DNA of 64,000 nt from Picrophilus oshimae DSM 9789 (GCF_900176435.1 NZ_FWYE01000001.1:186001-250000); one strand, 5' to 3'. Positions 1 through 9,547 are shown, counted from the stretch's first letter. The notes: generated by a model not told the origin, from the sequence alone. Translations and numbers: made by a program.

Positions 1-1
1 T

Positions 2-346
2 TTATTCTTATGGGCCTTTGCCGGCCTTTATGCCATAACCGCATACTATATTGAGAGATCTAAGAATAAAAAGGAAAAAAGTGAAAAAAATGATGATAAT
101 ATAAATGATATGAATAATAATTATAACGAGGTAAATAATTACCAGAGAAGCTTTAATGCAAAAATGCCGGATCCAGATACATTATGGATAAGGAGCTCAT
201 GCCCTGAATGCAATGGTGTTGATTTTAAAATTAATGATGATATGAGCCTGGAATGCCTGAGATGCCATTACAAAATTGATAAGGATGCGCATGGAATATA
301 TAATATAAGATACAGCGATAATTTAAAACGTTTGAACAGATATTAA
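2..346 (+). CDS. Membrane-anchored zinc-ribbon protein, 3' part
   Basis: The reading frame is open from the left edge, so the true start lies outside the window; the first ATG at 110 is probably internal. The visible N-terminal part is a hydrophobic segment (LFLWAFAGLYAITAYYI) followed by a Lys/Glu/Asn/Asp-rich linker. The C-terminal 50 residues hold a CPEC...CLRC pair of knuckles, a small zinc ribbon. This suggests a membrane-tethered protein with a cytoplasmic metal-binding domain, but no function can be named. Its stop shares the tetranucleotide TTAA with the stop of the convergent HAD gene. Confidence 0.7.
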   Translation, partial: LFLWAFAGLYAITAYYIERSKNKKEKSEKNDDNINDMNNNYNEVNNYQRSFNAKMPDPDTLWIRSSCPECNGVDFKINDDMSLECLRCHYKIDKDAHGIYNIRYSDNLKRLNRY

Positions 347-957
347 ATTTCTATATTTATACCATAGTTTATGGCTTTTACAATATTTATTAGTTCATCG
401 AATTTATATACGGTAAAATCAGCGTTTTTTATAACATTATAATCAAATGGATTAAATGCCACGAAGTATTTTGATGATTTTTTCATTGATGCGTCGAATA
501 CTGTGTCGCCAACTGATAATGCCTCATCCTTTTTTATTTTATAGAGCCTCAGGAACCTGTCAAGGTTTAGATTCTTTTTCGATGGATCGACATTTTTTAT
601 GAAATTTATATATCCATTTTTAATTATTATATCGTTTCCTATGTAATCATCAAAGCCGTATATGTTTGCTATCTTCTCCGCGAATGAATGCACTCCGGCT
701 GATATTATAACCATCTTTATGTTTGTTCTCTCCCTGAAATCATATAATTTATAAAGATCGTTGTTTATGTCATTCACATCGAAGCTTTTTGATATATGTC
801 TTCTTATGTTTATTTCCTCTGGAATTTTTATACGTTTTTTTGAAAGCCCCTGAAATGTGTACTCCTTGAAATCAAAAAGGTTTGAAAAAACCCTTTCCCA
901 GGAGTTCCTGTGTTTTAAAAGAACCCCGTCCATATCAAATGCTATTAATTTTATCAT
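343..957 (-). CDS. HAD-superfamily phosphatase (phosphoserine-phosphatase-like)
   Basis: A 204-residue protein with the HAD motifs in order: nucleophile loop FDMDGVLL at residues 7-14, motif II serine in MVIISAG near residue 85, and acidic motif III SVGDTVFDAS near residue 148. HAD enzymes hydrolyse phosphate esters through an aspartyl-phosphate. The helical cap between motifs I and II fits the SerB/phosphoserine-phosphatase-like group, but substrate cannot be read from sequence. It overlaps the upstream MFS gene by 4 nt and is probably translated from the same mRNA, so the pair may take up and dephosphorylate, or otherwise process, one substrate. That link is inference. Confidence 0.8.
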   Translation of the reverse strand: MIKLIAFDMDGVLLKHRNSWERVFSNLFDFKEYTFQGLSKKRIKIPEEINIRRHISKSFDVNDINNDLYKLYDFRERTNIKMVIISAGVHSFAEKIANIYGFDDYIGNDIIIKNGYINFIKNVDPSKKNLNLDRFLRLYKIKKDEALSVGDTVFDASMKKSSKYFVAFNPFDYNVIKNADFTVYKFDELINIVKAINYGINIEI

Positions 958-2333
958 TCTATTACCTCTATATTTCTCATTTCATTTAGCTCTCCGGACG
1001 TCTTTTCAAGAGAACCTTTTGTTTCAGGTATTATTACCCATGTTAGTATCCCGGCTATTATTGCAAGTGCTGTTAAATAGTAAAATGCAAAGCTTTCCCC
1101 AAAGGCTATGAACATGTACGGGAAAACAAAAGATGACAATGATGCACCTGTTCTTCCAGCTGCAACTGTATATGACTGTATCTGTGATCTTATCTTTGTG
1201 GGTGCCAGCTCAACACCAAGCATACCCGAGGCGCTTATTGATCCTGGACCATACTGGTTTGCAAAGTTCTGCATGCCGTATAGCATTAATCCAAGGAATG
1301 CCGGAAGCAGTGAAAAGTCCTTTAGTATTCCAAATGATAACAGGAATACGCCCATTAATATAAAGCCTGAAACCTGCAATGGCTTTCTTCCAACACGGTC
1401 TATCAATGATACTGCAACTATGCCGCCTGGTATTGTAAATGCAAGCTCCATTACAAACTGAAAGATATCTGATGGTATTCCAAGACCTGATGCTATTAAA
1501 CTTGGGCCAAAAAGTATGCTTGAATATGCTATCTGGTCGTATAAAAACCAGAGTATCATGGCCGTTATGTAAAATCCGGCATATCTTTTAAAGTAGTGCA
1601 TGAATGTATTATTATCTTTTATCTCGCCGTTTATTTTTATTTCCCTGTTTGCTATGTACTTTACCTCGTTAATGAATTTGTCCTTATCGCCAACGATCCT
1701 TGCTATGAACCTTGGTGTCTCAGGCATCCTCCTTCTTAAATAAACAACGGCAAGTGCTGGCATTGCACCGGCTGATAGAACAATTCTCCATAGAAGGTCT
1801 GGTGATACCAAAGGTGCAATTAATAGATAAACAACGGCTGCCAGTGTTGCACCGAAGCCCCACATTAAACCAAAGCCGAATGCTATTGTCTTTCCGCGAT
1901 CCCTTGAATTGGAATGCTCTGCCATTATCATTGGTGATAGAACATAATCTGCACCAACACCGAGACCAAGAATGAACCTTATTACTATTAAAAATGTTAT
2001 GTTTGGTGAAAGTGCCTGTAATAAAGCACCGATTCCAAGTATTGCAACATCAATACCGTAGAACCTCTTTCTTCCGCGCCTGGCAAGCTCGCCAAAGACT
2101 ATTGCACCAACTGCAGCACCAATAAGTGCAGAGCCTGCAAGAAGGCTTGTAACAATTGTATAATCAGGTGAGCTCTTTCCTATACCGTAAAATGAAAGCA
2201 CAAGCAAAAGCACAAGGCCAATCGATGAAAGATCATAGCCATCAGTGAAGACACCCATGCCGGTCGTTATCATTGATTTGAGGTGAAACCACCCAAATCT
2301 TTTTTCATCAAGATCCCTGTATATATCTGACAT
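954..2333 (-). CDS. MFS transporter, sugar/phosphate porter type
   Basis: About 459 residues with twelve predicted membrane segments. The early segment carries the GYDLSSIGL signature of the phosphate:H+/sugar porter branch. The loop 2-3 region is GELARRGRKRFYG and the RFILGLGVGADY motif follows in TM4, with a second RVGRKPLQ in the middle loop. Such carriers are usually proton symporters. The start is placed at ATG 2333; a TTG three bases earlier is possible. A TATA-like CTATAAAT lies about 29 nt before the ATG, typical of a leaderless mRNA. The substrate is unknown. It is probably co-transcribed with the HAD gene. Confidence 0.88.
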   Translation of the reverse strand: MSDIYRDLDEKRFGWFHLKSMITTGMGVFTDGYDLSSIGLVLLLVLSFYGIGKSSPDYTIVTSLLAGSALIGAAVGAIVFGELARRGRKRFYGIDVAILGIGALLQALSPNITFLIVIRFILGLGVGADYVLSPMIMAEHSNSRDRGKTIAFGFGLMWGFGATLAAVVYLLIAPLVSPDLLWRIVLSAGAMPALAVVYLRRRMPETPRFIARIVGDKDKFINEVKYIANREIKINGEIKDNNTFMHYFKRYAGFYITAMILWFLYDQIAYSSILFGPSLIASGLGIPSDIFQFVMELAFTIPGGIVAVSLIDRVGRKPLQVSGFILMGVFLLSFGILKDFSLLPAFLGLMLYGMQNFANQYGPGSISASGMLGVELAPTKIRSQIQSYTVAAGRTGASLSSFVFPYMFIAFGESFAFYYLTALAIIAGILTWVIIPETKGSLEKTSGELNEMRNIEVIE

Positions 2334-2398
2334 CAAGATGATTATATTCGCAATATTTATAGAGTTAATCCAAATAATATATATAAGTATATATATTG

Positions 2399-2410
2399 AT
2401 ACATATGTAT
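2399..2410. promoter_or_regulatory. Perfect 12-bp palindrome in divergent promoter
   Basis: ATACATATGTAT lies in the 119-nt region between the divergent MFS and secreted-protein genes. It sits about 43 nt before the secreted-protein start, just upstream of that gene's probable TATA element. The region is very AT-rich, so such a palindrome could arise by chance; an operator role is only a possibility. Confidence 0.25.
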
Positions 2411-2452
2411 ATAGTAAATCCTAAATAATTTTTATATCTTAATATTTTAATT

Positions 2453-3352
2453 ATGAAATTCTTAACTTTAATCTTAACATTAATTATAATATCATCGTTA
2501 ATTTATACAGGTAATATTTATAAAAATAATGGCCCAGATGATTACAGGACAACCTTTATTGAGCATGGTCTGCCAGAGGGAACAGAATGGTATGTAAATA
2601 TTACATGTTTTGTTTATGATTCTGGAAATGTATCAATAAAAAATTTTACGATTTACAGCATTAACAGCACAATAATTTATTATAGTCTGAATGGCAGCCT
2701 GAATTATTACAACGCATACGCTGAAGATTCAAGATACATATCATCAGGCGGTTCATATTTTGCAACAAAAAATATAACGGAGAACATAACTTTCAATTAT
2801 GGCTACAGCGTAACTTTTAGTGAGCATGGACTGCCACCATGGGATAAATGGTACGTCTCCGGTTCTTTTGGAATGACCTTTCCAACATCATGCAGTTCCA
2901 TTAGCTTTTTGTACGTAAAAAACGGTAGCTACAGCTATCATGTTTCATGGGCTGGCAAAAATTACAGGCCGGTCAATGAAAACGGCAATTTTACTGTTAA
3001 CGGTTCAAATGCAACCGTAAATATATTTTTTAATCTTATAAAATATAATGTTACATTCATTGAAATAGGACTTGCCAGGAATTATACATGGCACGTTGAT
3101 TTTAAACTTTCCTGCAGCAATTATATATTCACATCAACCGGCAATAAAATAACGGTAAAGCTTGCAAACGGCGTTTATAATTATAATATAACTTCTAAAA
3201 ACTATATAGCATTTCCTGCCATGGGCCATGTCAATGTAAATGGAGGCAATATAAATATAATATTGATCTTTATTCCGGATAATGCCCCTGATCTTTATAA
3301 TTACATTATTATTTTTAATATAATATCTTATATAATGAATTTAAATAAATAG
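2453..3352 (+). CDS. Secreted protein with three FxExGLP...W repeats
   Basis: 299 residues with an N-terminal hydrophobic signal/anchor and many N-x-S/T glycosylation sites. Three repeat units begin with FIEHGLPEGTEWYVN (about residue 35), FSEHGLPPWDKWYVS (about 123) and FIEIGLARNYTWHVD (about 201). Each is followed by beta-rich sequence ending in an NGSYxY or NGVYNY-type turn. This repeat is recurrent in secreted or cell-surface proteins of acidophilic archaea, including thermopsin-like ones; here no catalytic domain is present. A surface or matrix role is likely but unproven. The C-terminal 20 residues are hydrophobic and could anchor the protein. It overlaps the convergent membrane-protein gene by 12 nt. 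Confidence 0.8.
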   Translation: MKFLTLILTLIIISSLIYTGNIYKNNGPDDYRTTFIEHGLPEGTEWYVNITCFVYDSGNVSIKNFTIYSINSTIIYYSLNGSLNYYNAYAEDSRYISSGGSYFATKNITENITFNYGYSVTFSEHGLPPWDKWYVSGSFGMTFPTSCSSISFLYVKNGSYSYHVSWAGKNYRPVNENGNFTVNGSNATVNIFFNLIKYNVTFIEIGLARNYTWHVDFKLSCSNYIFTSTGNKITVKLANGVYNYNITSKNYIAFPAMGHVNVNGGNINIILIFIPDNAPDLYNYIIIFNIISYIMNLNK

Positions 3353-3925
3353 AAACAGAACTGTTATGCCAAGTATTATTGAAACAATATAATCTATGTG
3401 CTGTGGCTTTAGTTTATTAATGTATTTTGATATAATCCTGCTTAATGATACTGTTACTGCAAGAAGTGCAAGTGCTGATGCAAGAATAAAAACAATCATT
3501 GCAAAGTAAACAAAGTTTATACCGTATATCAATGCTATTAATATTATCGGCACAAATGCAGGATCAGGTATTACGCTTACAAGCAGTATCGAATCATTGA
3601 TACCTGTTTTTTCTGATTCATAATGCGCATTTATAATTATATAAAAAATAACAAGGATTAGTATGACCGCGGCAAGGATTTTTACATACCTTTCAGGGAA
3701 TATGTAAAAGCCAAGAACTGCTATACCAAAGGATAATAACGATGAGAATATACCATGAAGCATACCCAGTGAAAATGAGATGCCTGCAACCCTCTCTTTT
3801 TTGATTCTTTTTTGAAGCGAGTATGATAGTATTGGCTTCCAGTGGTCAGGTGCAACCATGTGAAGCACCGCTATAATAATTGATATTGATATTATTGTAA
3901 TTGGCATTAATAAATAGAGTATCAT
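3341..3925 (-). CDS. Six-TM membrane protein, NicO/UreH-like
   Basis: 194 residues, almost entirely membrane segments (about six). Near the N terminus is HMVAPDHWKPIL, which resembles the HxxxxDH-type metal motif of nickel/cobalt transporters of the NicO and UreH families; a second conserved-looking segment is SFSLGMLHGIFSS. The resemblance suggests metal-ion transport, but the fit is only by motif. The start ATG 3925 is clear. It is convergent with the secreted repeat protein and overlaps its 3' end. Confidence 0.65.
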   Translation of the reverse strand: MILYLLMPITIISISIIIAVLHMVAPDHWKPILSYSLQKRIKKERVAGISFSLGMLHGIFSSLLSFGIAVLGFYIFPERYVKILAAVILILVIFYIIINAHYESEKTGINDSILLVSVIPDPAFVPIILIALIYGINFVYFAMIVFILASALALLAVTVSLSRIISKYINKLKPQHIDYIVSIILGITVLFLFI

Positions 3926-4004
3926 GGAATTTTATAATATTATTATATAAATATCTTTTTGATTTTTGAATAAAAATTTAATATTTGTTAAATGATAACA
4001 TGGC

Positions 4005-5150
4005 ATGGATATAAACGATTATTTAATAGAAACAAGGAGATATTTCCATAGAAATCCTGAGCTCAGCTTTAAGGAATACAAAACCGCAGGTAAAATAGAG
4101 GAGGAATTAAAAAGCATGGGTTTAAGGCCTGAAAGGATAACAGAAACTGGAATTATAGCAGACATAATAAATGATAAAAACAAGAAGACTGTTGCAATAA
4201 GGGCCGATATCGATGCGCTGCCCGTAACCGAGGAAAACGACGTTGATTATAGATCATTAAATGATGGAATTATGCATGCCTGCGGCCATGACACACATAT
4301 AACAATGCTTCTTGGGGCCGCCAAAATGATAATAAATGATTTAAAAAATTTCAATGGTAATGTAAGGTTAATATTCCAGCCTGCAGAGGAATCACCGCCT
4401 GGGGGTGCCATTGAAATGATAAAGAACGGTGCGCTGGAAAACGTTGATTATATAATAGGCCAGCACATATGGGGCTCCCTTGATGCAGGAAAGATAGGAA
4501 TATATTACCATGAAATGATGGCAAATGCCGATCAGTTTAACATAAAAATACATGGAAAAGGCGGCCATGGATCGGCACCGCATGAGGCAATAGATACAAT
4601 TTACATATCATCACATTTAATAAACATGTTAAATAATATAATATCAAGGGAGATAGATCCACAGGAGCCAGCAGTTTTAACCGTTGGAAAGATCAATGCA
4701 GGTTACAGATACAATGTAATAGCAGCGCATTCAGAACTATCAGGTACGGTGAGGACGTTTAGCAGGGATGTTCAGGAAAAGATTAAAAAAAGGATTGGTG
4801 AGATACTTGAAGGATTAAAAATGATATATAATATAAATTACGAATATGACTATGAATATGGTTATCCTGTTCTTGTAAACAATGAAAATATATCAAAAAT
4901 AATCGAGGAAACAGCATCAAGCATCCTTGGAAATGAAAATATAGTGCATCCAAAACCAAACATGGGAGGCGAGGATTTTGCCTATTATCTTGAAAAGGTT
5001 CCAGGGGCATACTATGTTCTTGGCGGCGCATTTCCAGGAAAACATATAGGAAATCATTCACCATTGTTTAACATAGATGAGTCTGTGCTTTACAATGGTG
5101 CATTGATATTAAAGGAATCTGCAAGAAATATTCTTTTAAAAAATCCATAA
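4005..5150 (+). CDS. M20-family amidohydrolase/aminoacylase
   Basis: 381 residues of the M20D peptidase family, which hydrolyses N-acyl amino acids, hippurate-like compounds or indole-acetic-acid conjugates in the cytoplasm. Metal-site motifs are present: HACGHDTHITMLL near residue 90, PAEESPPGGA near 127, GQHIWGS near 151, and the C-terminal GGEDFAYY near 322. The dimerisation/lid domain lies in the middle (GGHGSAPHEA near 188). Length matches the family. The start ATG 4005 is the only in-frame ATG before the conserved RRYFHRNPELS segment. It stands as a single gene followed by an MFS transporter that may import its substrate. Confidence 0.92.
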   Translation: MDINDYLIETRRYFHRNPELSFKEYKTAGKIEEELKSMGLRPERITETGIIADIINDKNKKTVAIRADIDALPVTEENDVDYRSLNDGIMHACGHDTHITMLLGAAKMIINDLKNFNGNVRLIFQPAEESPPGGAIEMIKNGALENVDYIIGQHIWGSLDAGKIGIYYHEMMANADQFNIKIHGKGGHGSAPHEAIDTIYISSHLINMLNNIISREIDPQEPAVLTVGKINAGYRYNVIAAHSELSGTVRTFSRDVQEKIKKRIGEILEGLKMIYNINYEYDYEYGYPVLVNNENISKIIEETASSILGNENIVHPKPNMGGEDFAYYLEKVPGAYYVLGGAFPGKHIGNHSPLFNIDESVLYNGALILKESARNILLKNP

Positions 5151-5213
5151 TTTTGGTAATTTTTTTTCCAATTTTGATCATAAAATTTAAGTATTTGCAT
5201 GTTAATTACTTTC

Positions 5214-6446
5214 ATGGAAAACACTGTCATAGCTAACATAAGGCGGAGCAGGGCAAGGCTGATACTATTGGCCGGAATTGTTGTCTTTGGCATGTTCCTT
5301 GATGGCTTTGATGCTGATCTATTCTTTTTCGGCGGAACCTTTATATTAAAAATCATACACATAAATGGATTCTTACTTGGTGTTGCAGCAACTGGCTTCG
5401 CTGGTGGAATAGCGGTTTTCAGCTTTATAGGAGGCTACGTCTTTGACAAGATGTCAGTTAAATACGGATTAATAACAGCATTAATATTATTTTCCATATT
5501 TTCCGCATTAACAGGCTTTGTTACAAACGAATACGAGCTAGTGGCATTCAGGTTCATAACCGGTTTCGGCGTCGGCATGGTGCAGCCATTGATATATACA
5601 TTCATGGGGGATTTAATACCATCATCCAGGGGGAGATTTCTTGCAATGCCTGCGGTGCTATTCGGGCTTGGGCTCTTTGTCGCACCATACGTTTTCAATA
5701 TATTCAGTTCCAAGACAACCTTTGATGTGCCATTTATAATATCCGGCATACTTGGCATGATTTTAATAATACTTACATTCTCTGTAATGCCAAAATATTA
5801 TATGGCAAAACAGAGGCCAAGAAAGGGCTTTTACAGGTATCTTAAGATGGATTTAATGCTTGCGGTGCTATCAATGTTTGCCTGGGGCATTGGTTATTTT
5901 GCATATAATAGTTACTACTCATCATTCCTTGTCAGCATTGGATTAAGTGCAACACAAGATACATTGGTTTTCTCTCTCTTTGGCATAGGTTTAATAATCA
6001 GTGCCATACCGGGTGCATTCATTGGTGATAAGATCTCAAGGAAGTATGCACTTTTACTTGCAGCATTTTTATATGTTCTATCCACGGGTCTAATGTTTTT
6101 AACGCACATGACCTACATTGAGGCGATAATTGCAACCCTGATCTTTGGCCTTGGCTACGGAATCTATGGCGTGAATATCTCTGCAATAGTGCAGGAATTT
6201 GTTGAGGTTTCATGGACCGGATCTGCAACCGGGTTTTTGCTTGGCATATTTAATATAGGTGCACTGCTTGGCGGGCCATTATTTGGAACGGTTCTTGGTT
6301 TAACACATAGCTATTTCAAATCCGGTGAGATTACAATATTTATACCAATGATGGCTCTAATGATAATGCTTATAATTATGAAATCACCTGATTACAAAAG
6401 CATCGATGCCGAGGACGAGAGAATGGAGCTTGGTGAAAACGCATAG
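5214..6446 (+). CDS. MFS transporter
   Basis: About 410 residues with twelve predicted membrane helices. The TM1 signature is FLDGFDADLFFFGG; GGYVFDKMSVKYG in the 2-3 loop is a weak form of motif A; FRFITGFGVGMV follows in TM4. The frame also opens at 5199, but ATG 5214 is preferred because an AT-rich TATA-like stretch (AAAATTTAA near 5184-5192) lies about 25 nt upstream, the usual leaderless spacing here. It probably works as a proton-coupled organic-solute carrier. Substrate unknown; the neighbouring M20 hydrolase is a weak hint of acyl-amino-acid uptake. Confidence 0.87.
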   Translation: MENTVIANIRRSRARLILLAGIVVFGMFLDGFDADLFFFGGTFILKIIHINGFLLGVAATGFAGGIAVFSFIGGYVFDKMSVKYGLITALILFSIFSALTGFVTNEYELVAFRFITGFGVGMVQPLIYTFMGDLIPSSRGRFLAMPAVLFGLGLFVAPYVFNIFSSKTTFDVPFIISGILGMILIILTFSVMPKYYMAKQRPRKGFYRYLKMDLMLAVLSMFAWGIGYFAYNSYYSSFLVSIGLSATQDTLVFSLFGIGLIISAIPGAFIGDKISRKYALLLAAFLYVLSTGLMFLTHMTYIEAIIATLIFGLGYGIYGVNISAIVQEFVEVSWTGSATGFLLGIFNIGALLGGPLFGTVLGLTHSYFKSGEITIFIPMMALMIMLIIMKSPDYKSIDAEDERMELGENA

Positions 6447-6578
6447 GTTTAATTTATAAGCAAAAATATTTTTATTAATTATAATTGTTTTTAAAATTTG
6501 TAAATATATTTTTATATTTTAAAATTCTATTATAATGAATGATAAATTCTTATTATGGTAATTTTGATTATATTAGGT

Positions 6579-6863
6579 TCAATCCTTAATTGATTTTTTC
6601 GTTACCTTCTGATAAAGATCCTCGTTTATAACATGCAGTGTATATACATCTGCCCATGGCTTTATGAGCTGTAAATATGTTAAATATGCTTCCTCTGAAT
6701 CATCATCTCCCCTAAGATATGTTATTGTATCATAGATACCATATGTATGGTGAACCTCTATTTTTAAACCCTTTTTAACACTTTCATCCACAATCTTATT
6801 GGCTTCCTCAAGTTCTTTCTTCGTTGGCATTCTTTTAAATTTAAATAACATTATTAGCTCCAT
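6579..6863 (-). CDS. Small conserved-type hypothetical protein
   Basis: 94 residues from ATG 6863; the frame can extend to a TTG at 6881, but a TATA-like TTTATATA at about 6884-6892 places the leaderless start at 6863. The predicted alternation of helix, strand and helix (ELEEANKIVDESVKKG, IEVHHTYGIYDTITYLRG, EEAYLTYLQLIKPWADV) looks like a ferredoxin-like or dimeric alpha-beta barrel fold. No catalytic motif and no cysteine were seen. Its neighbours give no functional clue. A small protein with a similar predicted layout is encoded at 25480-25755. Confidence 0.55.
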   Translation of the reverse strand: MELIMLFKFKRMPTKKELEEANKIVDESVKKGLKIEVHHTYGIYDTITYLRGDDDSEEAYLTYLQLIKPWADVYTLHVINEDLYQKVTKKSIKD

Positions 6864-7170
6864 AAAATTACATAATATCAATATATATAAATATTTTCGT
6901 ATATAAATATTATTATATTATATTATATAAATATTCGTATTTGATAAAATATATTTTATAGATTTAGATTAATTTATTAGTAAATTTAAAAAATTTGAGC
7001 GCAATATTTAATAAATATAATTATTATACATATAATTATATTACATATTTATAATAATATAAATCACAGAATTATAATTAACTGCCATACATTATAAGAT
7101 CTTCTATAAATAATGTTTAAAGTAAATCAATTAAGAAATTGTAAAAATTTCAAACATAACAAAATGGCCA
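6864..7170. other. Gene-free AT-rich stretch
   Basis: About 300 nt, nearly all A and T, holding the TATA element of the minus-strand gene at 6863 and no ORF with coding character. No repeats or RNA gene were recognised. Confidence 0.5.
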
Positions 7171-8685
7171 TTAAATGTTTTTATTCTGTTTTATTATATT
7201 TATTGACTCAATTAATATTGTATTCGCATCCCAGTTATGATTTATAAAATCCTTTATATTTATTGGAATATCCGGCCTAATGGTATAAAACATGGGCTTA
7301 TCAGGATATTTTAACATCAGTTTTGATGATACATTTCCTTTAAGCCCGGAATTATCAAGTGAAAATGCTATGGTATTTATAAATGCATTTGCTGCCTGGG
7401 ATGGCTCAATCCCGATAACAATGGCACCACACCTTTTTAGCATGTCCAGAAGATCGAAACCAGCGCTGAAGGTCCTTGCAGAGCATAGTGCATAAACATT
7501 GATGTTATCTTGAACGTGATATTTTTTATAATAAGCACTGAACGTTTTTGATATGTTAACAGTTTCCACCCAGTCATCATGATCTATTTTTCTATTTCCG
7601 GATAGCCATTCATGCATTTCCTGAAAATTGTAACCACCTAAAAACCATATATCATTAACCTTGCTGTATTGATTTTTATACCATGATGAATATCTTTCTA
7701 TGTCATATCCCGATTCCATTTCATATATTTTATTTCCATACAAAAAATATGTTAGTATATAGGCAAGATATGAATTACCGCCACGGTTATTGCGCAGATC
7801 TATAATTATATCATTTATATTGTTTTTATTCATTGTGCTAAGCAGTTCTATTATCGATTCAGAAGCAGATGGTATTTTTGATATTATTTTATCAATATCC
7901 CCAGAAGATTCAAATCCATTGGCCGCAAGCATTTCTCTTATAAATGATTCATCAGCACCGAAGTTTAATATTGATTCATAGGCCTCCCTGTATCTTGTCA
8001 TTGAATCTATTCTTAAATAACCTGTATTATTAATTATACCGTATGAAATATCCAATTTTGATTTAACATTAAAAACTGTGTTATTTTCTATTAAAGCACC
8101 AGGTGGATCAATGCTAAATGATAATTTAACATCTTTTAATGAATTATCTTCAATGGACATTAATGTAAGATTTACATAATTAATACCATCCTGGCCTGTT
8201 ATGTATGACATTGTGTATTTATCGTAAAAGGCATTAATAAGATGGGCAAGAGCATCATAAATGCTGTTTGAGGCTCTTATTTCATGCATTTTGGATAATA
8301 ATTCTTTAACATTTATGCCATTAACGGCAATCAGCTCATGACCGATAATGTCATTCAAATTTTTTTCATAGACACCAAGAACTATAATTTTTTCATCTAT
8401 GATCTCAAATTCAATCCAGATTCTGCTATTATCAAATCCTGGATTTTGCATAAACGTGTGTGAATCACCTATTAATGCCGTGATTTTTCTTGTGATATTG
8501 TATAATTCAATAATATCAATATTTTCATTTATTTTGCCAATAATTTCATCAATCATCATATAAAATTTTATTTGGGACCCAAGATTCATGAATGGATCAG
8601 GATGGGTTTCAGTGATTATTTTAACAAGTTTGTATAAATCAGAAAGAGCCTCTTCCTTTGTAAATCTTTTTAATTCTTCTTGCAT
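7171..8685 (-). CDS. S41-family serine peptidase
   Basis: 504 residues. The C-terminal half carries the S41 (tail-specific/tricorn-core type) peptidase features: INDIIIDLRNNRGGNS near residue 300 and the nucleophile region CSARTFSAGFDLLDML near 400, where the serine of FSAG is the likely nucleophile. The N-terminal half resembles the helical cap of bacterial S41 proteins. There is no signal peptide or membrane segment, so it is predicted to be cytoplasmic, unlike most bacterial S41 peptidases. It may act in late peptide degradation as tricorn does; no PDZ or beta-propeller domain is visible. It appears monocistronic. Confidence 0.8.
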   Translation of the reverse strand: MQEELKRFTKEEALSDLYKLVKIITETHPDPFMNLGSQIKFYMMIDEIIGKINENIDIIELYNITRKITALIGDSHTFMQNPGFDNSRIWIEFEIIDEKIIVLGVYEKNLNDIIGHELIAVNGINVKELLSKMHEIRASNSIYDALAHLINAFYDKYTMSYITGQDGINYVNLTLMSIEDNSLKDVKLSFSIDPPGALIENNTVFNVKSKLDISYGIINNTGYLRIDSMTRYREAYESILNFGADESFIREMLAANGFESSGDIDKIISKIPSASESIIELLSTMNKNNINDIIIDLRNNRGGNSYLAYILTYFLYGNKIYEMESGYDIERYSSWYKNQYSKVNDIWFLGGYNFQEMHEWLSGNRKIDHDDWVETVNISKTFSAYYKKYHVQDNINVYALCSARTFSAGFDLLDMLKRCGAIVIGIEPSQAANAFINTIAFSLDNSGLKGNVSSKLMLKYPDKPMFYTIRPDIPINIKDFINHNWDANTILIESINIIKQNKNI

Positions 8686-8988
8686 GGTTTAAATTACATT
8701 ATTAATATTTAAACATTGCCTGATTTATATATTATTATCGATGCTGAATTATTTTTCATTTTAAGAATAATAAGCTTTATAATAATTATGGATTTTAATG
8801 CCGGGCTCATCTTTTTGGAATTAACATAATAACCACAATTGTAATTGATAAATCACATGTTTAGAAATATATCCTTTAAGGCAACAATTAATGTATAGAA
8901 ATGTTTTCTATATTCTAATTGATGGCTTAATATTTAAATTTATTGAAATAAATAAAATTTTACTGTATAAAAATAAATTATATAAGTT
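8686..8988. other. Gene-free stretch
   Basis: About 300 AT-rich nucleotides between two minus-strand genes. It contains the promoter of the S41 gene and scattered short ORFs with no coding character (the longest runs on as an antisense shadow of the next gene). Nothing else recognised. Confidence 0.45.
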
Positions 8989-9375
8989 CTACTGTGCAAT
9001 GGCCTCAAGCTGCTGCATTAATTCCTTTTCAACGTGCTCGTTCCATACCATTTCAGGTACATCAACGAATATAAAAAGCTCAGAAAGGAATATTACCTCA
9101 AGTGCCGTAACTCCAAGATCCATAAGCCATTTTGAGACACCAACGTTTACCTTTAATTTTCCATTGTCGTCCTCCATTGTAAATGTCAATGCGCGCTCCG
9201 CTGCGACTATGTCTCTAAGTATGCCGGCCTTCTGTGCCTGGACTATTGCCTTATTGCCCTCAACCTTGCTCTGTGTTTTCCATCCATTTTCCTTTAAAAA
9301 GTTCTCAAAGCTTGATGTAACAGTCTGTAGATCCTTGGATGTTGTTATTTCTATTTCCTTTTTAAATACTCCCAT
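8989..9375 (-). CDS. Hypothetical 128-aa protein
   Basis: A 128-residue protein with clear coding character and a well-placed ATG. It has an alpha/beta N-terminal part (EIEITTSKDLQTVTSSFENF) and a hydrophobic segment near residues 87-108 (LMDLGVTALEVIFLSELFIFV), ending in a charged helix. The layout suggests a lipid-binding or START/SRPBCC-like small domain, but no diagnostic motif is present and I do not recognise the family. It is followed downstream on the other strand by the tRNA cluster. Function unknown. Confidence 0.6.
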   Translation of the reverse strand: MGVFKKEIEITTSKDLQTVTSSFENFLKENGWKTQSKVEGNKAIVQAQKAGILRDIVAAERALTFTMEDDNGKLKVNVGVSKWLMDLGVTALEVIFLSELFIFVDVPEMVWNEHVEKELMQQLEAIAQ

Positions 9376-9475
9376 GAAAAAACAAAGGTAATTATTATAT
9401 ATAAATGGTTTGTTATATTATAATATAAAAGCGTAAAAAGTAAAATTTATACGTTATAGATTAATACGTGTATTA

Positions 9476-9547
9476 GGGCCGATAGATCAGAGGTAGATCG
9501 CTTCCTTGGCATGGAAGAGGGCGGGGGTTCAAATCCCCCTCGGTCCA
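9476..9547 (+). tRNA. tRNA-Ala (GGC)
   Basis: A full cloverleaf: acceptor GGGCCGA pairs with TCGGTCC (one G:U), D-arm GATC...GATC, anticodon stem CTTCC/GGAAG with loop TTGGCAT giving anticodon GGC, T-arm GGGGG TTCAAAT CCCCC, discriminator A. CCA is not encoded. A TATA-like AAAATTTATA lies about 26-35 nt upstream. Confidence 0.95.

Noticed and set aside
8891-9391. Forward ORF of 166 codons overlapping the 128-aa minus-strand gene
   Set aside because: Most of it is antisense to the better-supported minus-strand gene, and its unique 5' part is plain AT-rich sequence.
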